Assembly (NCBI GenBank): GCA_002238925.1
Contig: MPNH01000017.1
Span: 1 to 64,000, forward strand
Source: Spirochaetaceae bacterium bin103
GTDB lineage: Bacteria > Spirochaetota > Spirochaetia > SZUA-6 > Bin103
Direction: 5' to 3'
Length of the DNA: 64,000 bases
In this document: positions 28,484 to 38,066 of the stretch, piece after piece
Layout of the letters: each line of letters opens with the position of its first letter
Numbering within the stretch: the stretch's first letter is position 1
Translations under genes and position numbers: made by a program
The notes under the pieces: generated by a model
Told to the model about the DNA's origin: nothing
The model's input: the letters and a program-made list of their open reading frames with translations, nothing else
Databases searched by the model: none

Positions 28484-29625
28484 TTGTAGGGGTCCGCCGC
28501 ATCCCGGATGCCGTCGCCCAGAAAGTTGAATGCCAGCACCGCCACGATCACCGCCGCGCCGGGCAGGAACAGCCACGGCGAGGTAACCAGTACGCGCACG
28601 TTCTGCGCCTCCTTGAGCAGCACCCCCCAGCTCACCACCGGCGGGCGCAGGCCGATGCCGAGAAAACTAAGCGCGGTCTCGGCAATGATCATCTGCGGAA
28701 TTGCCAGGGTGAGGGTGGCGATGATATGGCTCATGAACGACGGCACCATGTGGCTGAGAATCACCTGCAGTTCGCTGCACCCGTCCAGCTTGGCGGCGAT
28801 CACGAAGTCTTCGGTCTTGAGCGAGAAGAACTTGCCGCGCACCGCCTGCGCCAACCAGGTCCAGCCAATTACCGACAGGATGATGGTAATCATGAAGTAG
28901 ACCAGCACCGGCGACCAGAAGTCCGGGATCGCCGCCGCCAGCCCCATCCACAGCGGGATGGTCGGCATCGAGCGCAGAATCTCCATCACCCGCTGTATCA
29001 ACAGGTCGACGGTGCCGCCAAAATAGCCGGACACGCCGCCGAGCAGCACGCCGAGCACCAGGCTCAGCGTGACCCCGACCAGGCCCACGGTCATCGAGAT
29101 GCGGGTACCGTATATGATGCGGCTGAACAGGTCGCGTCCGAGCCGGTCCGCGCCGAGCGGGTAAAACGGCGCGCTCTGATCGACCGGACCGATCAGGTGG
29201 CGTTGCAGCGGGATCAGCCCCCACAGCTTGTAGGGCTCGCTCTTGGCGAGCAGGCGTAGGTCGATGCGCTGACTCTCGTCGACGCCGAAGGTGCGCTGCA
29301 GCGACAGCATATCGACTTCGGCGGTGTAGCCGTACACGTACAGCCCGTACCGCGTGCCCGTGTCGGTCTGCTCGATGAGCCGGAGCCGCTGCGGCGGTGC
29401 GTAGGCGAGGTTGGAGATCATCCGGTCGGTGGAAAACGGAGCCAGGAACTCGGCGAACGCCGCCACCAGGTACACCAGGATCACCACCACCCCGCTTACC
29501 AAGGCCAGCTTGTGCTTGCGGAAGCGCCACCAGATCAGCCGCCATTGGCTGGCGAGCTGCACGGTTGCGGCGGTGTCGGTGGACGATTCGGCGGCGGCGG
29601 GAACCGCGGCGGCGGGGGCGGCCAT
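28480..29625 (-). CDS. oppC: Oligopeptide ABC transporter permease, OppC type
   Basis: 381 residues, longer than the about 300 of DppC because a periplasmic insert (about residues 70-145) sits between the first helix and the core. The family signature FYPLGADRLGRDLFSRIIYG is at about 150-170, and the C-terminus carries LSFLGIGLRPP and FNFLGDGIRDAADP. The ATG (29625) overlaps the oppB stop as TGATG. Forms the membrane pore with OppB. Confidence 0.92.
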   Translation of the reverse strand: MAAPAAAVPAAAESSTDTAATVQLASQWRLIWWRFRKHKLALVSGVVVILVYLVAAFAEFLAPFSTDRMISNLAYAPPQRLRLIEQTDTGTRYGLYVYGYTAEVDMLSLQRTFGVDESQRIDLRLLAKSEPYKLWGLIPLQRHLIGPVDQSAPFYPLGADRLGRDLFSRIIYGTRISMTVGLVGVTLSLVLGVLLGGVSGYFGGTVDLLIQRVMEILRSMPTIPLWMGLAAAIPDFWSPVLVYFMITIILSVIGWTWLAQAVRGKFFSLKTEDFVIAAKLDGCSELQVILSHMVPSFMSHIIATLTLAIPQMIIAETALSFLGIGLRPPVVSWGVLLKEAQNVRVLVTSPWLFLPGAAVIVAVLAFNFLGDGIRDAADPYK

Positions 29626-30608
29626 CAGGTGAACCGGATGCGCGGGTCGACGAGGGCCAGCAGCACGTCGGAAATCAGCGTGCCAATCACCGTGAGCCCG
29701 CTCAGCATCATGATGAAGCTGGCCGCCAGGTACATGTCCTGTCCGAGCAGCGAGCGCAACAGCATCGGCCCGGTGGTCGGCAGGCTCATTACCACCGAAA
29801 CAATGGTGGCCCCCGACACCAGTTGCGGCAGCATCCAGCCGACGGTGGCCACGAACGGGATCAGCGCCAGCCGCACCGGGTACTTGAGCAGCAGGCTCAA
29901 CTCGGACAGCCCCTTGGCGCGCGCCGCCGCCACGTATGGCTTGAGCAGCTCATCGAGCAGGTTGGCGCGCACAATGCGGATCAGCGACGCCGTGCCCGCC
30001 AGCCCGACCGCCAGCATCGGCATCCACAGGTTCGACAGCAGGTCGGCCACGCGCGCCCAGCTCCACTCCGCGCGGGCGAAGTCGGGCGAGAAGAAGCCGC
30101 CGATGCTGGTCCCGAAATAGCGAAACCCGATGTACATCAGGATCAGGGCAAACAGGAAGCTGGGCACCGCCAGCCCCAGGAATCCGAGCGAGGTGGCGAT
30201 GTAGTCGCCGACGGAGTATTGCCGCACCGCGGAGAAGATGCCGATCGGCACCGACACCACGCACACGAAGATAAACGCGCTGGCGGTCAGGACCAGCGTC
30301 AGGCCGAGCCGCTCCCACATCAGCGGCGCCACCGGCCGGTTCCAGATGAACGACTCGCCGAAATCACCGCGCAGCAGGATCCCGGAAATCCACTTCCAGT
30401 ACTGCACCATGATCGGCTGATTGAGCCCGTAGCGCTCCTCGATGGCGCGGATAGCCGACTCGTTGACGCTGGCCGACTCCATCATCTCCGCCGCCACCGT
30501 GTCGGCAAACGTGCCCGGCGGCAGCTGGATGAGCAGAAACGAGATGAACGAGATCACCAGCAGCGCCGGGATCGCATACAGAACGCGTCTAATGAAGTAG
30601 CGGCCCAT
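29625..30608 (-). CDS. oppB: Oligopeptide ABC transporter permease, OppB type
   Basis: 327 residues starting MGRYFIRRVLYAIPALLV, with six membrane helices, the EAA loop LLKPYVAAARAKGLSE, and C-terminal LVDPRIRF. Second gene of the operon; a strong GC-rich stem-loop lies between it and the SBP gene upstream. Confidence 0.92.
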   Translation of the reverse strand: MGRYFIRRVLYAIPALLVISFISFLLIQLPPGTFADTVAAEMMESASVNESAIRAIEERYGLNQPIMVQYWKWISGILLRGDFGESFIWNRPVAPLMWERLGLTLVLTASAFIFVCVVSVPIGIFSAVRQYSVGDYIATSLGFLGLAVPSFLFALILMYIGFRYFGTSIGGFFSPDFARAEWSWARVADLLSNLWMPMLAVGLAGTASLIRIVRANLLDELLKPYVAAARAKGLSELSLLLKYPVRLALIPFVATVGWMLPQLVSGATIVSVVMSLPTTGPMLLRSLLGQDMYLAASFIMMLSGLTVIGTLISDVLLALVDPRIRFT

Positions 30609-30624
30609 CGCCCCTCAAACAACT

Positions 30625-30672
30625 CCAGGGCCCCCGCCAGGCTTCCCTGCGGAAGCCCGGGGAGAGCCCTGG
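30625..30672 (-). terminator. Large hairpin between SBP and oppB (attenuator candidate)
   Basis: Nested inverted repeat: outer CCAGGGC/GCCCTGG (30625-30631 with 30666-30672), CCCC/GGGG (30632-30635 with 30659-30662), and inner GGCTTCC/GGAAGCC (30640-30646 with 30651-30657) around a CTGC loop. No clear T-tract. It probably stabilises or partly terminates SBP mRNA so that SBP exceeds permease. Confidence 0.55.
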
Positions 30673-30701
30673 ACAACAATCAACCAGGTAACCCTCAGGT
30701 T

Positions 30702-32654
30702 CTAGTCGAAGTAGAACTGCTCGACGCCGACCGGCGAGTCGCTCGGGTAGGACCAGCTCAGGATCAGCCTGTCCGGCAGGTTGCGGAAGTTGTTCTTGGC
30801 GATGGTGATGGTGGGAATCGGGAACATCACGCCGATAACGTGGAAGTCGTCGGCGGTGATCGCCAAAATCTCCCGCATCAGCCGCTCCTGCTCTTCCTGC
30901 GTCGAGGCCGCGTTGAACTCGTCGTAGAGCTGATACTGGCGCTGCACCGACTCCGGCGGCACCATCGCTTCCGGCGCGTCCGGGTTGTCATACCACAGCG
31001 CCCAGCGGGTGGCGTGCTCGGACTCGAACGGACTCGTCGGCAGGTAGATGCGCGGGTTCAGGAACAGGTCGCCGCGCGTGCCGCCGTCGCCGGACCACAA
31101 CACCACGTCGTGCTCGTTGGCGAAGATCTGCGTCATGTGCAACGAGCGCTCCACCTCGCTGAACTGGGCGTCGATGCCTACCGCACGCCAGTTGTTGGCG
31201 ATCAGCTCGCCGGGATCGACGAAGCCCGCGATCACCTCAAAGGCGATACGGATCGGCTTGCCGTCCGGTCCGAGCCGGATGCCGCCGCCGTCGCGCTCCG
31301 CGTAGCCGGCCTCATCCAGGTACTGGTTGGCCAAGTCGACGTTGTACTCGGTGTACTGCTTGGCCATCTCGTCGGTGTACAGCCCGGAGCTGCGCAACGG
31401 ACTGATGTTGGCAATCTCGCCGACGCCGCTGTACACGGTGTCGATGATCGCCTGCCGGTCGATGGCGTGCGACAGGCCGATGCGGAAGTCCTTGTTCTGG
31501 AACACCTCGCGCTTCACCGGGTCGGGATGCGTCAGGTTGAGCTTGATGGCGATCTCGTTGGCATAGGTGAAGTCGGTCGGGATGATGCGGTAGTCGCCCT
31601 TGTCACGGTTCTCGACGATCAGCGGGCGGAACTTGGGTGCGTTCAGGTGGCGCCACTCCATGTCGATCTGGCCGTTGGCGGCCGCCAGGGCCACCGCGTC
31701 CTGATCCTCATACAGCGTGTATTCCTGGTAGTCGATGTAGGGGAGCTGGTTGCCCGCCGTGTCCACCTTCCAGTAGTAGGGGTTGCGCTCGTACAGCAGC
31801 GCGGTAGTGGTCTGCTGCGGGCCGATGGTGATCACGTAGGGACCGATAATCGGGAACTCGGGATTGTAGCGCGGATCGGCGGTGGAGCCGTGCGAGTTGA
31901 AGAATCCGCCCTTGACGCCCATCAGCTCGGGCCAGCTCGTGACCCCCGCCTCGGCGACCAGGTCGGCCAGGTTGGAGGTGTTGTACTTCGGGTGGAACTG
32001 CTCCAGGTAGTGCTTGGGATAGCGCACCGGCTCGCCATTCGCCTCGCCCGTGCACAGGTGCAGCAGGAACAGGCCGTTGGGCTTGATAAACTTGATCTTG
32101 ACGGTGGTGTCGTCGATCTTCTCGGCGCTGAACGGCTGGCCGCCGGCCATGAACCGCTTGCTCGGCGCGTACTTGAGCCCGTACTCCTCGTTGGCCACCA
32201 GGTCCTCGGCCCAGAACATCACGTCGTCGGCCGTGAACGGGGCGCCGTCCGACCACTTCATGCCGGGGCGCAGGTAGAAGGTGTACTCGGTGGCGTCGGA
32301 GTTGACTTCGATCTTGTTGGCCGCGTTCAGCACCCAACCGGTCATGTCGATCTTCCAGCGCACCAGCCCGTCATGGTGGGTTGCCTGGCGATTGACCAGT
32401 CCCAGGTCGGCGATGGTACGCATGCCCTGGCGCCAGGTGCCGCCATACTTGCCGATGCTCTCCACCGGCGTGATCACCAGCGGATCGTCAGGCAGGCGCT
32501 CCTCGACCGGCGGCAGGTCGCCCGAGGCTACTCGGGCAGCCAGCATCGGGGCCTCCTGGTAGTCCGCCCACAGCGGCACACCGGCGAGCCCGATGACGAG
32601 TGCGAGAACCCCGGCGCCGAGATTCCTGAATTGCGCGTTACGTTGCAGCTTCAC
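30702..32654 (-). CDS. ABC transporter substrate-binding protein (SBP_bac_5), opp operon
   Basis: 650 residues from GTG at 32654, with AGGAGGA 5 nt upstream. Signal peptide LGAGVLALVIGLAGVPLWAD, then a family 5 domain (TFYLRPGMKWSDGAPFTADD, YVITIGPQQTTT, FRIGLSHAIDRQ, YLDEAGYAERDGG). It diverges from the SBPs at 6-14 and 49-55 kb and resembles the longer group that binds oligopeptides or oligosaccharides. Periplasmic partner of the OppBCDF genes that follow on the same strand. Confidence 0.9.
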   Translation of the reverse strand: MKLQRNAQFRNLGAGVLALVIGLAGVPLWADYQEAPMLAARVASGDLPPVEERLPDDPLVITPVESIGKYGGTWRQGMRTIADLGLVNRQATHHDGLVRWKIDMTGWVLNAANKIEVNSDATEYTFYLRPGMKWSDGAPFTADDVMFWAEDLVANEEYGLKYAPSKRFMAGGQPFSAEKIDDTTVKIKFIKPNGLFLLHLCTGEANGEPVRYPKHYLEQFHPKYNTSNLADLVAEAGVTSWPELMGVKGGFFNSHGSTADPRYNPEFPIIGPYVITIGPQQTTTALLYERNPYYWKVDTAGNQLPYIDYQEYTLYEDQDAVALAAANGQIDMEWRHLNAPKFRPLIVENRDKGDYRIIPTDFTYANEIAIKLNLTHPDPVKREVFQNKDFRIGLSHAIDRQAIIDTVYSGVGEIANISPLRSSGLYTDEMAKQYTEYNVDLANQYLDEAGYAERDGGGIRLGPDGKPIRIAFEVIAGFVDPGELIANNWRAVGIDAQFSEVERSLHMTQIFANEHDVVLWSGDGGTRGDLFLNPRIYLPTSPFESEHATRWALWYDNPDAPEAMVPPESVQRQYQLYDEFNAASTQEEQERLMREILAITADDFHVIGVMFPIPTITIAKNNFRNLPDRLILSWSYPSDSPVGVEQFYFD

Positions 32655-32850
32655 ATTTCCTCCTTGGAAAATAGCAATTGCGCTTGTTGATTTCGCCGCA
32701 CCGGACCCGGTGCGGCGCGAACATCATCGTACTCACACCACCGCCTGCCGTCAAACCGCCGGCGCGGCTGCGGGCGGCTGCGGGCGGCCACGGCGGCTGC
32801 CGCGGACCGATGAGCAGGGTGGCGCGGCGGTGTGGTACCGTGGGAGAGAC

Positions 32851-33835
32851 GTGATCCAAATCGTGAAACCGGAGGGGGTCGGGAACATCCAGTTGCAGGA
32901 GGCGCCGATCCCGGACATCGGCCCGCGACAGGTGCTGGTGCGTACCGAGGCGACGCTGATCAGCCGCGGCTCGGAACTGTTTCGGCGCTACGTGAAGGAA
33001 GAGGCGGTGCCGCAGCGCATCATGGGCTACTCGCTGGCCGGCACCGTGGAGCGGGTGGGAGCGGCTGTCGGCGAGTACCGCGCCGGGCAGCGGGTGTTCG
33101 TGACCGCACCGCACGCCCAGTACGCGGTAGGCGACGCCGACTCCACCGATGCCCGCCTGGTGCCGCTGCCGGCGGGCGTGACCAGCGAGCAGGCCACCTT
33201 CATGCGGCTTGCTACCGAGGCCACGGCGTGGGCCGCGTCGTCGGGCGCCAGCCAAGGCAACACCATCGTGATCCTCGGCCAGGGCGTGGTGGGCAGCCTG
33301 ATGCTGCAGATCCTGCGCGGCTGCCAGCCGGAACGCATCGTGACCGTCGACCCGCTGCCGCTGCGCCAGCGGCTGTCCCGCGAACTGGGCGCCGACCTGG
33401 TGATCGACCCCGCGCAGGACGATCCGGTCGTGGCGATTGGGGAGCTGACCGGCGGGGCGGGCGCCGGCCTGGTGGTGGGCTGCGGCCGTGGTGGTGGACG
33501 GCGTCGGCGGCTACGACGGCGTGCGCTCGTTCGAGCAGGCGCAGCACATGGTGCGCCGCCGCGGCACCCTGCAGTTGATCGCCGCCTACCAGCAGCGCCC
33601 GCTGCCGCTGGACAGCGCCAGGATCATGCACCGCCGCCTGGTGGCCGGCATCCTGGTGGACGAGCCGCTGTCGCAGATCGCGCTGCGCGCCGCGGCCATG
33701 ATCGCGAGCGGCCGGATTCAGGCCGACCGCATGATCACCCACCGCTTCCTCTACACGCGCGCCAAGGAAGCCTACGACTTCCTGTGGAATTCGCCGCAAG
33801 AAGCCCTCGGCGTCCTCCTGACCTGGCGTGAATAG
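32851..33835 (+). pseudogene. Zinc-type alcohol dehydrogenase-like protein, frameshifted
   Basis: The GTG at 32851 (site GGGAG) opens a medium-chain dehydrogenase without the catalytic Cys start, with the motif GYSLAGTVERVGAAVGEYRAGQRVF and the NAD-binding stretch TIVILGQGVVGSLMLQILRG. After GAGAGLVVGCG (about 33480) the frame degenerates, while the proper continuation (VVDGVGGYDGVRSFEQAQHM ... RFLYTRAKEAYDF) is in the next frame and stops at 33835. A one-base insertion (or loss of two) near GGTGGTGGGCTGCGGCC explains it; sequencing error in this GC-rich patch is possible. About 327 residues if repaired. Divergent from the opp operon. Confidence 0.75.
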
Positions 33836-33843
33836 CGACAAGA

Positions 33844-34890
33844 ATGTGCTGCCATGCCGAACGCCAAAGGGCACTCTGGAGGAAACTGCAGCCCTTTCTG
33901 TGGGAGACCGGCATCGCCGCCGGTTTCCTGACCGAAGATGAGGTGCTGGCCCGCATCGATTATCCGAGCTACTTCGACCTGACCGACCAGCCGCTGCCGA
34001 GTGATCGGCGCGGTATCGTTGCACGCCTGAGCCACGACCGGATCATTGTCTCCGACGTCGGAGGACGCTGGAACATTACCCAACTCGGGGCAATACTGTT
34101 CGCCAAACGGCTCGATCAATTCGATTCGAGCATCGCCCGCAAAGCCATACGCTTCACTTGCTACGACGGGCCGAGCAGGGTGGACGAGGTGATCCACCGG
34201 TACGATGAACCGCGTGGTTACGCCGCCGGCTTCGTGAATCTTATCGACTACGTTGACCGGCTGGTGCCGAAGCGCGAACAGATCGGCAAGGCATTCCGAA
34301 TCGAGCATGCGAGATTCCCTTCCGTGGCCATTCGAGAGCTGATTGCAAACGCCCTCATCCACCAGGACATGACCATTACCGGTGCCGGACCGTCAGTCGA
34401 GTTGTTCAGCAATCGCCTGGAGATCACCAATCCGGGAACACCATTGGTCAGCCCGAACCGATTCATCGACGCTCCGCCGCGTTCACGCAACGAGTCACTT
34501 GCCGCATTCATGCGCCGCATGAAGCTCTGCGAAGAGCAGGGCACCGGAATCGACAAGGTGATAGCGGCGGTGGAGCGCCAACACATGCCACCGCCTGACT
34601 TTCGGGTCGGGAACGGACGGATAGAGGCGACGCGGGCGATACTCTTTGCGTCCGTTGGGTATGCTGAAATGACGATTCAAGAACGGGTGCGGGCTTGCTT
34701 TCAACATGCCGCTCTGAAGTATCTCGAGCGCGGCGTGCTGACCAATGCCAGCCTGCGGCAGCGCTTTGGTCTTGCGGCGCGGGACAGCGCCAAGGTGTCG
34801 CAGGTGATCCGCTTGGCGCGGGATCGCGGGCTGATCAAACCCGCCGATCCGGACCACCTGCGATCAGGCTACCTGCCTTTCTGGGCGTAG
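33844..34890 (+). pseudogene. ATP-binding protein of the AlbA_2/RecG-like family, N-terminally truncated
   Basis: 348 residues. The present part matches the C-terminal two thirds of proteins that normally begin with an AlbA_2 (putative DNA-binding) domain: DYPSYFDLTDQPLPSDRRGIV, WNITQLGAILFAKRL, then a GHKL-type patch VAIRELIANALIHQDMTITG, IEITNPGTPLVSP, CEEQGTGIDKVI, and a C-terminal winged-helix-like segment. The N-terminal about 120 residues containing the AlbA_2 domain are missing, and the dehydrogenase gene ends only 8 nt upstream, so a rearrangement cut the gene. It may be non-functional. Family proteins are linked to transcription or anti-phage functions, but their role is not well established. 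Confidence 0.7.
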
Positions 34891-35008
34891 AACCGGCCTC
34901 TGTTCCGAACTGCGCTCCTCCCGGCTCCGTACGCGTAGGCGCCCTGGCCGACGAGCGGCGAGAGCTTCATGCACGCCGCGCGGTTCGCCAGCGACTCGGA
35001 GCGACACC

Positions 35009-36544
35009 TCAGGTCGCAGATTGAGCATCCGCGCCGCGGCCTGACAAATGGTCTTCGCCCGGCAGCGGGGGCGTGGCGGCGGGCAGCTTCACGGCGCCGG
35101 CGGCGTGGTCGAGCAGGTGCGCCAGTCGCAGTAAGGTGGTGTCGGCGTAGGGGCGGGCGATGAGCTGGGCGGCGAGCGGCAGGCCCGCCGCGGTGTGGCC
35201 CGCCGGCACCACGATCGACGGCAAGCCGGCATGGGAGGCCAGGCTGTTGGTGCCGTCGGCCCGCCGCTCCCCCACCCGGCTGGCGCCGATCAGGCTGTAG
35301 GGCAGCAGCAGCGCGTGCAGGCGGTGGCGAGTTATCACGTCGACCAGCGCGTCGCGGAGCATCGCCTGCGCCTGCAGCCGCGCCAGGTAGTAGTCGCTTT
35401 GCTCGGGCGGCGGCAGCGCCAGGGCCTCGCCGAATCTCCCCTTGAGCCGGTCCACCCCTGCCGCGTCGATGAGCTGCTCGACCGTGCAGTACGGCGCGTC
35501 CGGCCCGAGGCGCGCGAAGTAGGCGTTCAGCGCCGGGATCAGCTCGTAGGAGGTCGCGGAGCTCTGCCACGTTTCCAGGGTGCCGACATCCTGCAGGTCG
35601 ATGTCGGTGAGCACGGGATCGACCATGATCGCGCCCGCGGCGCGCAGCGCCCCCAGCAGTTGCTCCATGATGCGGATGCCTTCGCCGTGGCGCGGCAGGT
35701 CGCGCCACATTTCCCGCAGCACGCCGATCCGGAACGCGCCCAGGCTGGCGCCGGCAAGCTGGGACTCGTAGGGCTGCCGGGGAAACCACTCCAGTGCCTC
35801 GGTGGTAGTCATGTCCTCCGGGTCCCAGCCGGCGAGGCAGGACAGCGCCGCGGCCAGGTCGAAAGCCGAGCGCGCCATGATGCCGAGGCGGCCGATGGTG
35901 GGCGCCATGCACATGCTGCCGGCGCGGCTCACCAGCCCGCGCGACGGGATCAGTCCCAGCACGCCGCTGTCGGCGGCCGGCATCAGCACCGAGCCGCTGG
36001 CGTCGGTGCCCAGGCCGAGGGGCGCGTAGTTCGCCGCCAGCGCCGCCCCGGTGCCGCAGCTCGAACCGCCCGGCACGTAGTTTAGGTGATGCGGGTTCAG
36101 GGTCTGGCCGCCGAGTGTGCTGGCGCTCATCGGCGCCTTGCCGAACCAGTCGTTGGCGTTGACCTTGGCCAGCACCACCGCGCCGGCATCGTGCAGCCGG
36201 CGGACCGCCGCCGCGTCGCGCCGCGGGAATGACTCGGCCAGCGCCGTAAATCCGCCGGTCGTCGGCATTCCGGCCACGTCGATGGTGTCCTTGACCACCA
36301 CCGGAATGCCGTGCAGCAAGCCGCGCGGCCCTCCATGCGCCCGTTCCCGGTCCAGTTCGCGCGCCCGCTCCAGGGCCTCCGGATTCAGGTTGATCACCGC
36401 GTTGATGCGCGGCCCGCGCTGGTCGTACGCCGCGATCCGGTCCACGCAGTGCTGCACCAGCCGTTCCGCCGTCAGCCTGCCGTCGGCGAACGCGCGCCCG
36501 ATCGCCGGCAACGCCGCCTCCGGCCTAGCCCTCCTCCACTTCAT
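35009..36544 (-). CDS. Amidase signature (AS) family hydrolase
   Basis: 511 residues. The Ser-cisSer-Lys triad is visible: Lys in IPVVVKDTIDV (about residue 85), cis-Ser in PGGSSCGTGAALA (about 160) and nucleophile Ser in LGTDASGSVLMPA (about 185). Size is normal for the family. It hydrolyses amide bonds of small molecules; the substrate is unknown. Its 5' end overlaps the 3' end of the leftward MFS gene by 20 nt, so the pair is one operon (MFS then amidase). Confidence 0.9.
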   Translation of the reverse strand: MKWRRARPEAALPAIGRAFADGRLTAERLVQHCVDRIAAYDQRGPRINAVINLNPEALERARELDRERAHGGPRGLLHGIPVVVKDTIDVAGMPTTGGFTALAESFPRRDAAAVRRLHDAGAVVLAKVNANDWFGKAPMSASTLGGQTLNPHHLNYVPGGSSCGTGAALAANYAPLGLGTDASGSVLMPAADSGVLGLIPSRGLVSRAGSMCMAPTIGRLGIMARSAFDLAAALSCLAGWDPEDMTTTEALEWFPRQPYESQLAGASLGAFRIGVLREMWRDLPRHGEGIRIMEQLLGALRAAGAIMVDPVLTDIDLQDVGTLETWQSSATSYELIPALNAYFARLGPDAPYCTVEQLIDAAGVDRLKGRFGEALALPPPEQSDYYLARLQAQAMLRDALVDVITRHRLHALLLPYSLIGASRVGERRADGTNSLASHAGLPSIVVPAGHTAAGLPLAAQLIARPYADTTLLRLAHLLDHAAGAVKLPAATPPLPGEDHLSGRGADAQSAT

Positions 36545-37760
36545 CCAGTGCGCCTACCTTTCTCAGCCGCGGGGAAGCTATTGCTGTTATCCCGGTTACC
36601 AAGAGCGTTCCGATGCCGCCGCTTACGACTGAGAATACAGGTCCAAACAATTCCGCCACGCCTCCAGATTCGAGACCCCCAAGTTCATTGGACGCGCTTA
36701 CAAATACCCCGTTTACAGCGGATACCCTGCCGCGCATTGCATCGGGGGTGATCAACTGTACGAGTGTGTGGCGAATGACCATGCTTACGTTGTCAAATGC
36801 TCCGGTCAAGACGAGCATCGCAAATGACAACCAGAAGTTTTTCGATATTCCAAATACGACAGTTGCGATGCCAAATCCGGCTACGGTGAGGAGCAGATTT
36901 CTGCCGGCTCTTTGCATCGGGGCCAGGTGTGCCAGTGTGAGTGCCATTAGCAGGGCACCCACGGCGGGTGCTGAGCGCAATATTCCAAATCCCCCGGATC
37001 CGACAGTCAAAATACTTTGCGCGTATATCGGCAACAAATACACGGCTCCGCCCAGGAGCACGGCGAACATGTCGAGGGCCATGAGCGACAATAGCAATTG
37101 GTTGTTCTTCAAGAACACCAGCCCGCCCAGCAGATCTTGCAATGGTGAAACACGCTCTGCATTCTTGTCGCGTTTTACGGGCGGTACGCGCAATCGGGAT
37201 AATACCAATAGAAACCACCCTGTACATCCGGCACTTGCCAGGTACGCTGCAGGTACATGAACTGCGGCAATCAAGCCGCCGATCATGGGTCCTACTACCA
37301 ACGCCATTTGCATCAAGCTCATGCTCCATGCCACGGCATTGGGGAATATTTCGCGCGGTACCAGTTGAGGTACAATTGTGCGCCGTGCAGGTGCGCCGAG
37401 TACGGTTACTGCAGCATCGACGACGAGCAGCGCATACATCAGGGCAATTGGTCCCTGTTTCCAGGATACTGCGGCAAGACCCAGAGAGGTTAATGTCGTG
37501 CCTGTCAAGCTCAACATCATGACTGTACGTCGGTTAAAACGGTCGGCGAGATAACCCGCGGGGAGTGCGAGGATCATTGTCGGTAGTGCAATTGCCAGAC
37601 CCACCAGGCCGAGCGCGAGTGCTTGCCCGGTGCGCGCATACATTTCCCATCCTATGGCTGCACTTTGAATTTGCGTGCCGACCAATGCGGCAAACCAGCC
37701 CAGTGCGTATAACCGAAATTCCCTGATGCGAAATGCTTCATAGGGATTGTGTCTTGCCAA
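36525..37760 (-). CDS. Major facilitator superfamily exporter (enterobactin/macrolide-exporter-like)
   Basis: 411 residues from TTG at 37760 (AGGAA upstream). Twelve hydrophobic segments; the loop 2-3 motif GYLADRFNRRTVMML is the MFS signature. Overall pattern fits the MFS_3 group of small-molecule exporters such as EntS. G+C is visibly lower than the surrounding genes, with many AT-rich codons (ATA, ACA, AAT), suggesting recent acquisition. Substrate unknown. It is divergent from the radical-SAM gene at 38067. Confidence 0.87.
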   Translation of the reverse strand: MARHNPYEAFRIREFRLYALGWFAALVGTQIQSAAIGWEMYARTGQALALGLVGLAIALPTMILALPAGYLADRFNRRTVMMLSLTGTTLTSLGLAAVSWKQGPIALMYALLVVDAAVTVLGAPARRTIVPQLVPREIFPNAVAWSMSLMQMALVVGPMIGGLIAAVHVPAAYLASAGCTGWFLLVLSRLRVPPVKRDKNAERVSPLQDLLGGLVFLKNNQLLLSLMALDMFAVLLGGAVYLLPIYAQSILTVGSGGFGILRSAPAVGALLMALTLAHLAPMQRAGRNLLLTVAGFGIATVVFGISKNFWLSFAMLVLTGAFDNVSMVIRHTLVQLITPDAMRGRVSAVNGVFVSASNELGGLESGGVAELFGPVFSVVSGGIGTLLVTGITAIASPRLRKVGALDEVEEG

Positions 37761-37911
37761 TATGATTCCTATTCGGAAGAATTAGTGAAAGAAGGGTAAA
37801 AGTAATCGAGAGCCGAACCAGCGTAAAGCACCGCGATCTGCAGCGGGGTCGCGACTGATTGGTTCGGGGGCGAGCGGGCGGCGGCGGCGGTCAGGGCCCG
37901 CAGCCGCGCGC

Positions 37912-37926
37912 AGTGTGGGCCACACT
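37912..37926. promoter_or_regulatory. 15-bp palindrome, possible regulator site
   Basis: Perfect 7-bp arms AGTGTGG / CCACACT around a single G in the divergent MFS / radical-SAM intergenic region. The dyad is typical of an operator; no regulator is encoded next to it. Confidence 0.4.
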
Positions 37927-37950
37927 CACGCCCCGGTCTACACGCACGAG

Positions 37951-37977
37951 GCTCCCCGCGCTCCCCGCGCTCCCCGC
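37951..37977. repeat. Three 9-nt tandem repeats
   Basis: GCTCCCCGC occurs three times in direct tandem between the palindrome and the radical-SAM start. Function unknown. Confidence 0.7.
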
Positions 37978-38066
37978 CTGGCCGGTGGCCGCCGCAGCTC
38001 CGCGGGTGCTTTCGACGCCGGTTGATCTGTAGTACGGTGGGTCCAACGGAGCGGTTCTTCTTAGCC

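Larger units (their letters stand above)
37761..38066. other. Divergent intergenic region between MFS and radical-SAM genes
   Basis: 306 nt carrying a 15-bp palindrome (AGTGTGG-G-CCACACT, 37912-37926), three 9-nt tandem units GCTCCCCGC (37951-37977) and GGC-rich runs. It probably contains both promoters; no -35/-10 pair was assigned. Confidence 0.45.

Noticed and set aside
29397..32690. Very long plus-strand frame of about 1,100 residues
   Set aside because: Antisense to oppC, oppB and the SBP, which have clear family motifs; composition is Arg/His/Gln-rich. High G+C makes such shadow frames common here.
33844..34890. RecG helicase
   Set aside because: The HATPase-like patch with ANALIHQDM is shared with RecG-related ATP-binding proteins, but helicase motifs are absent.
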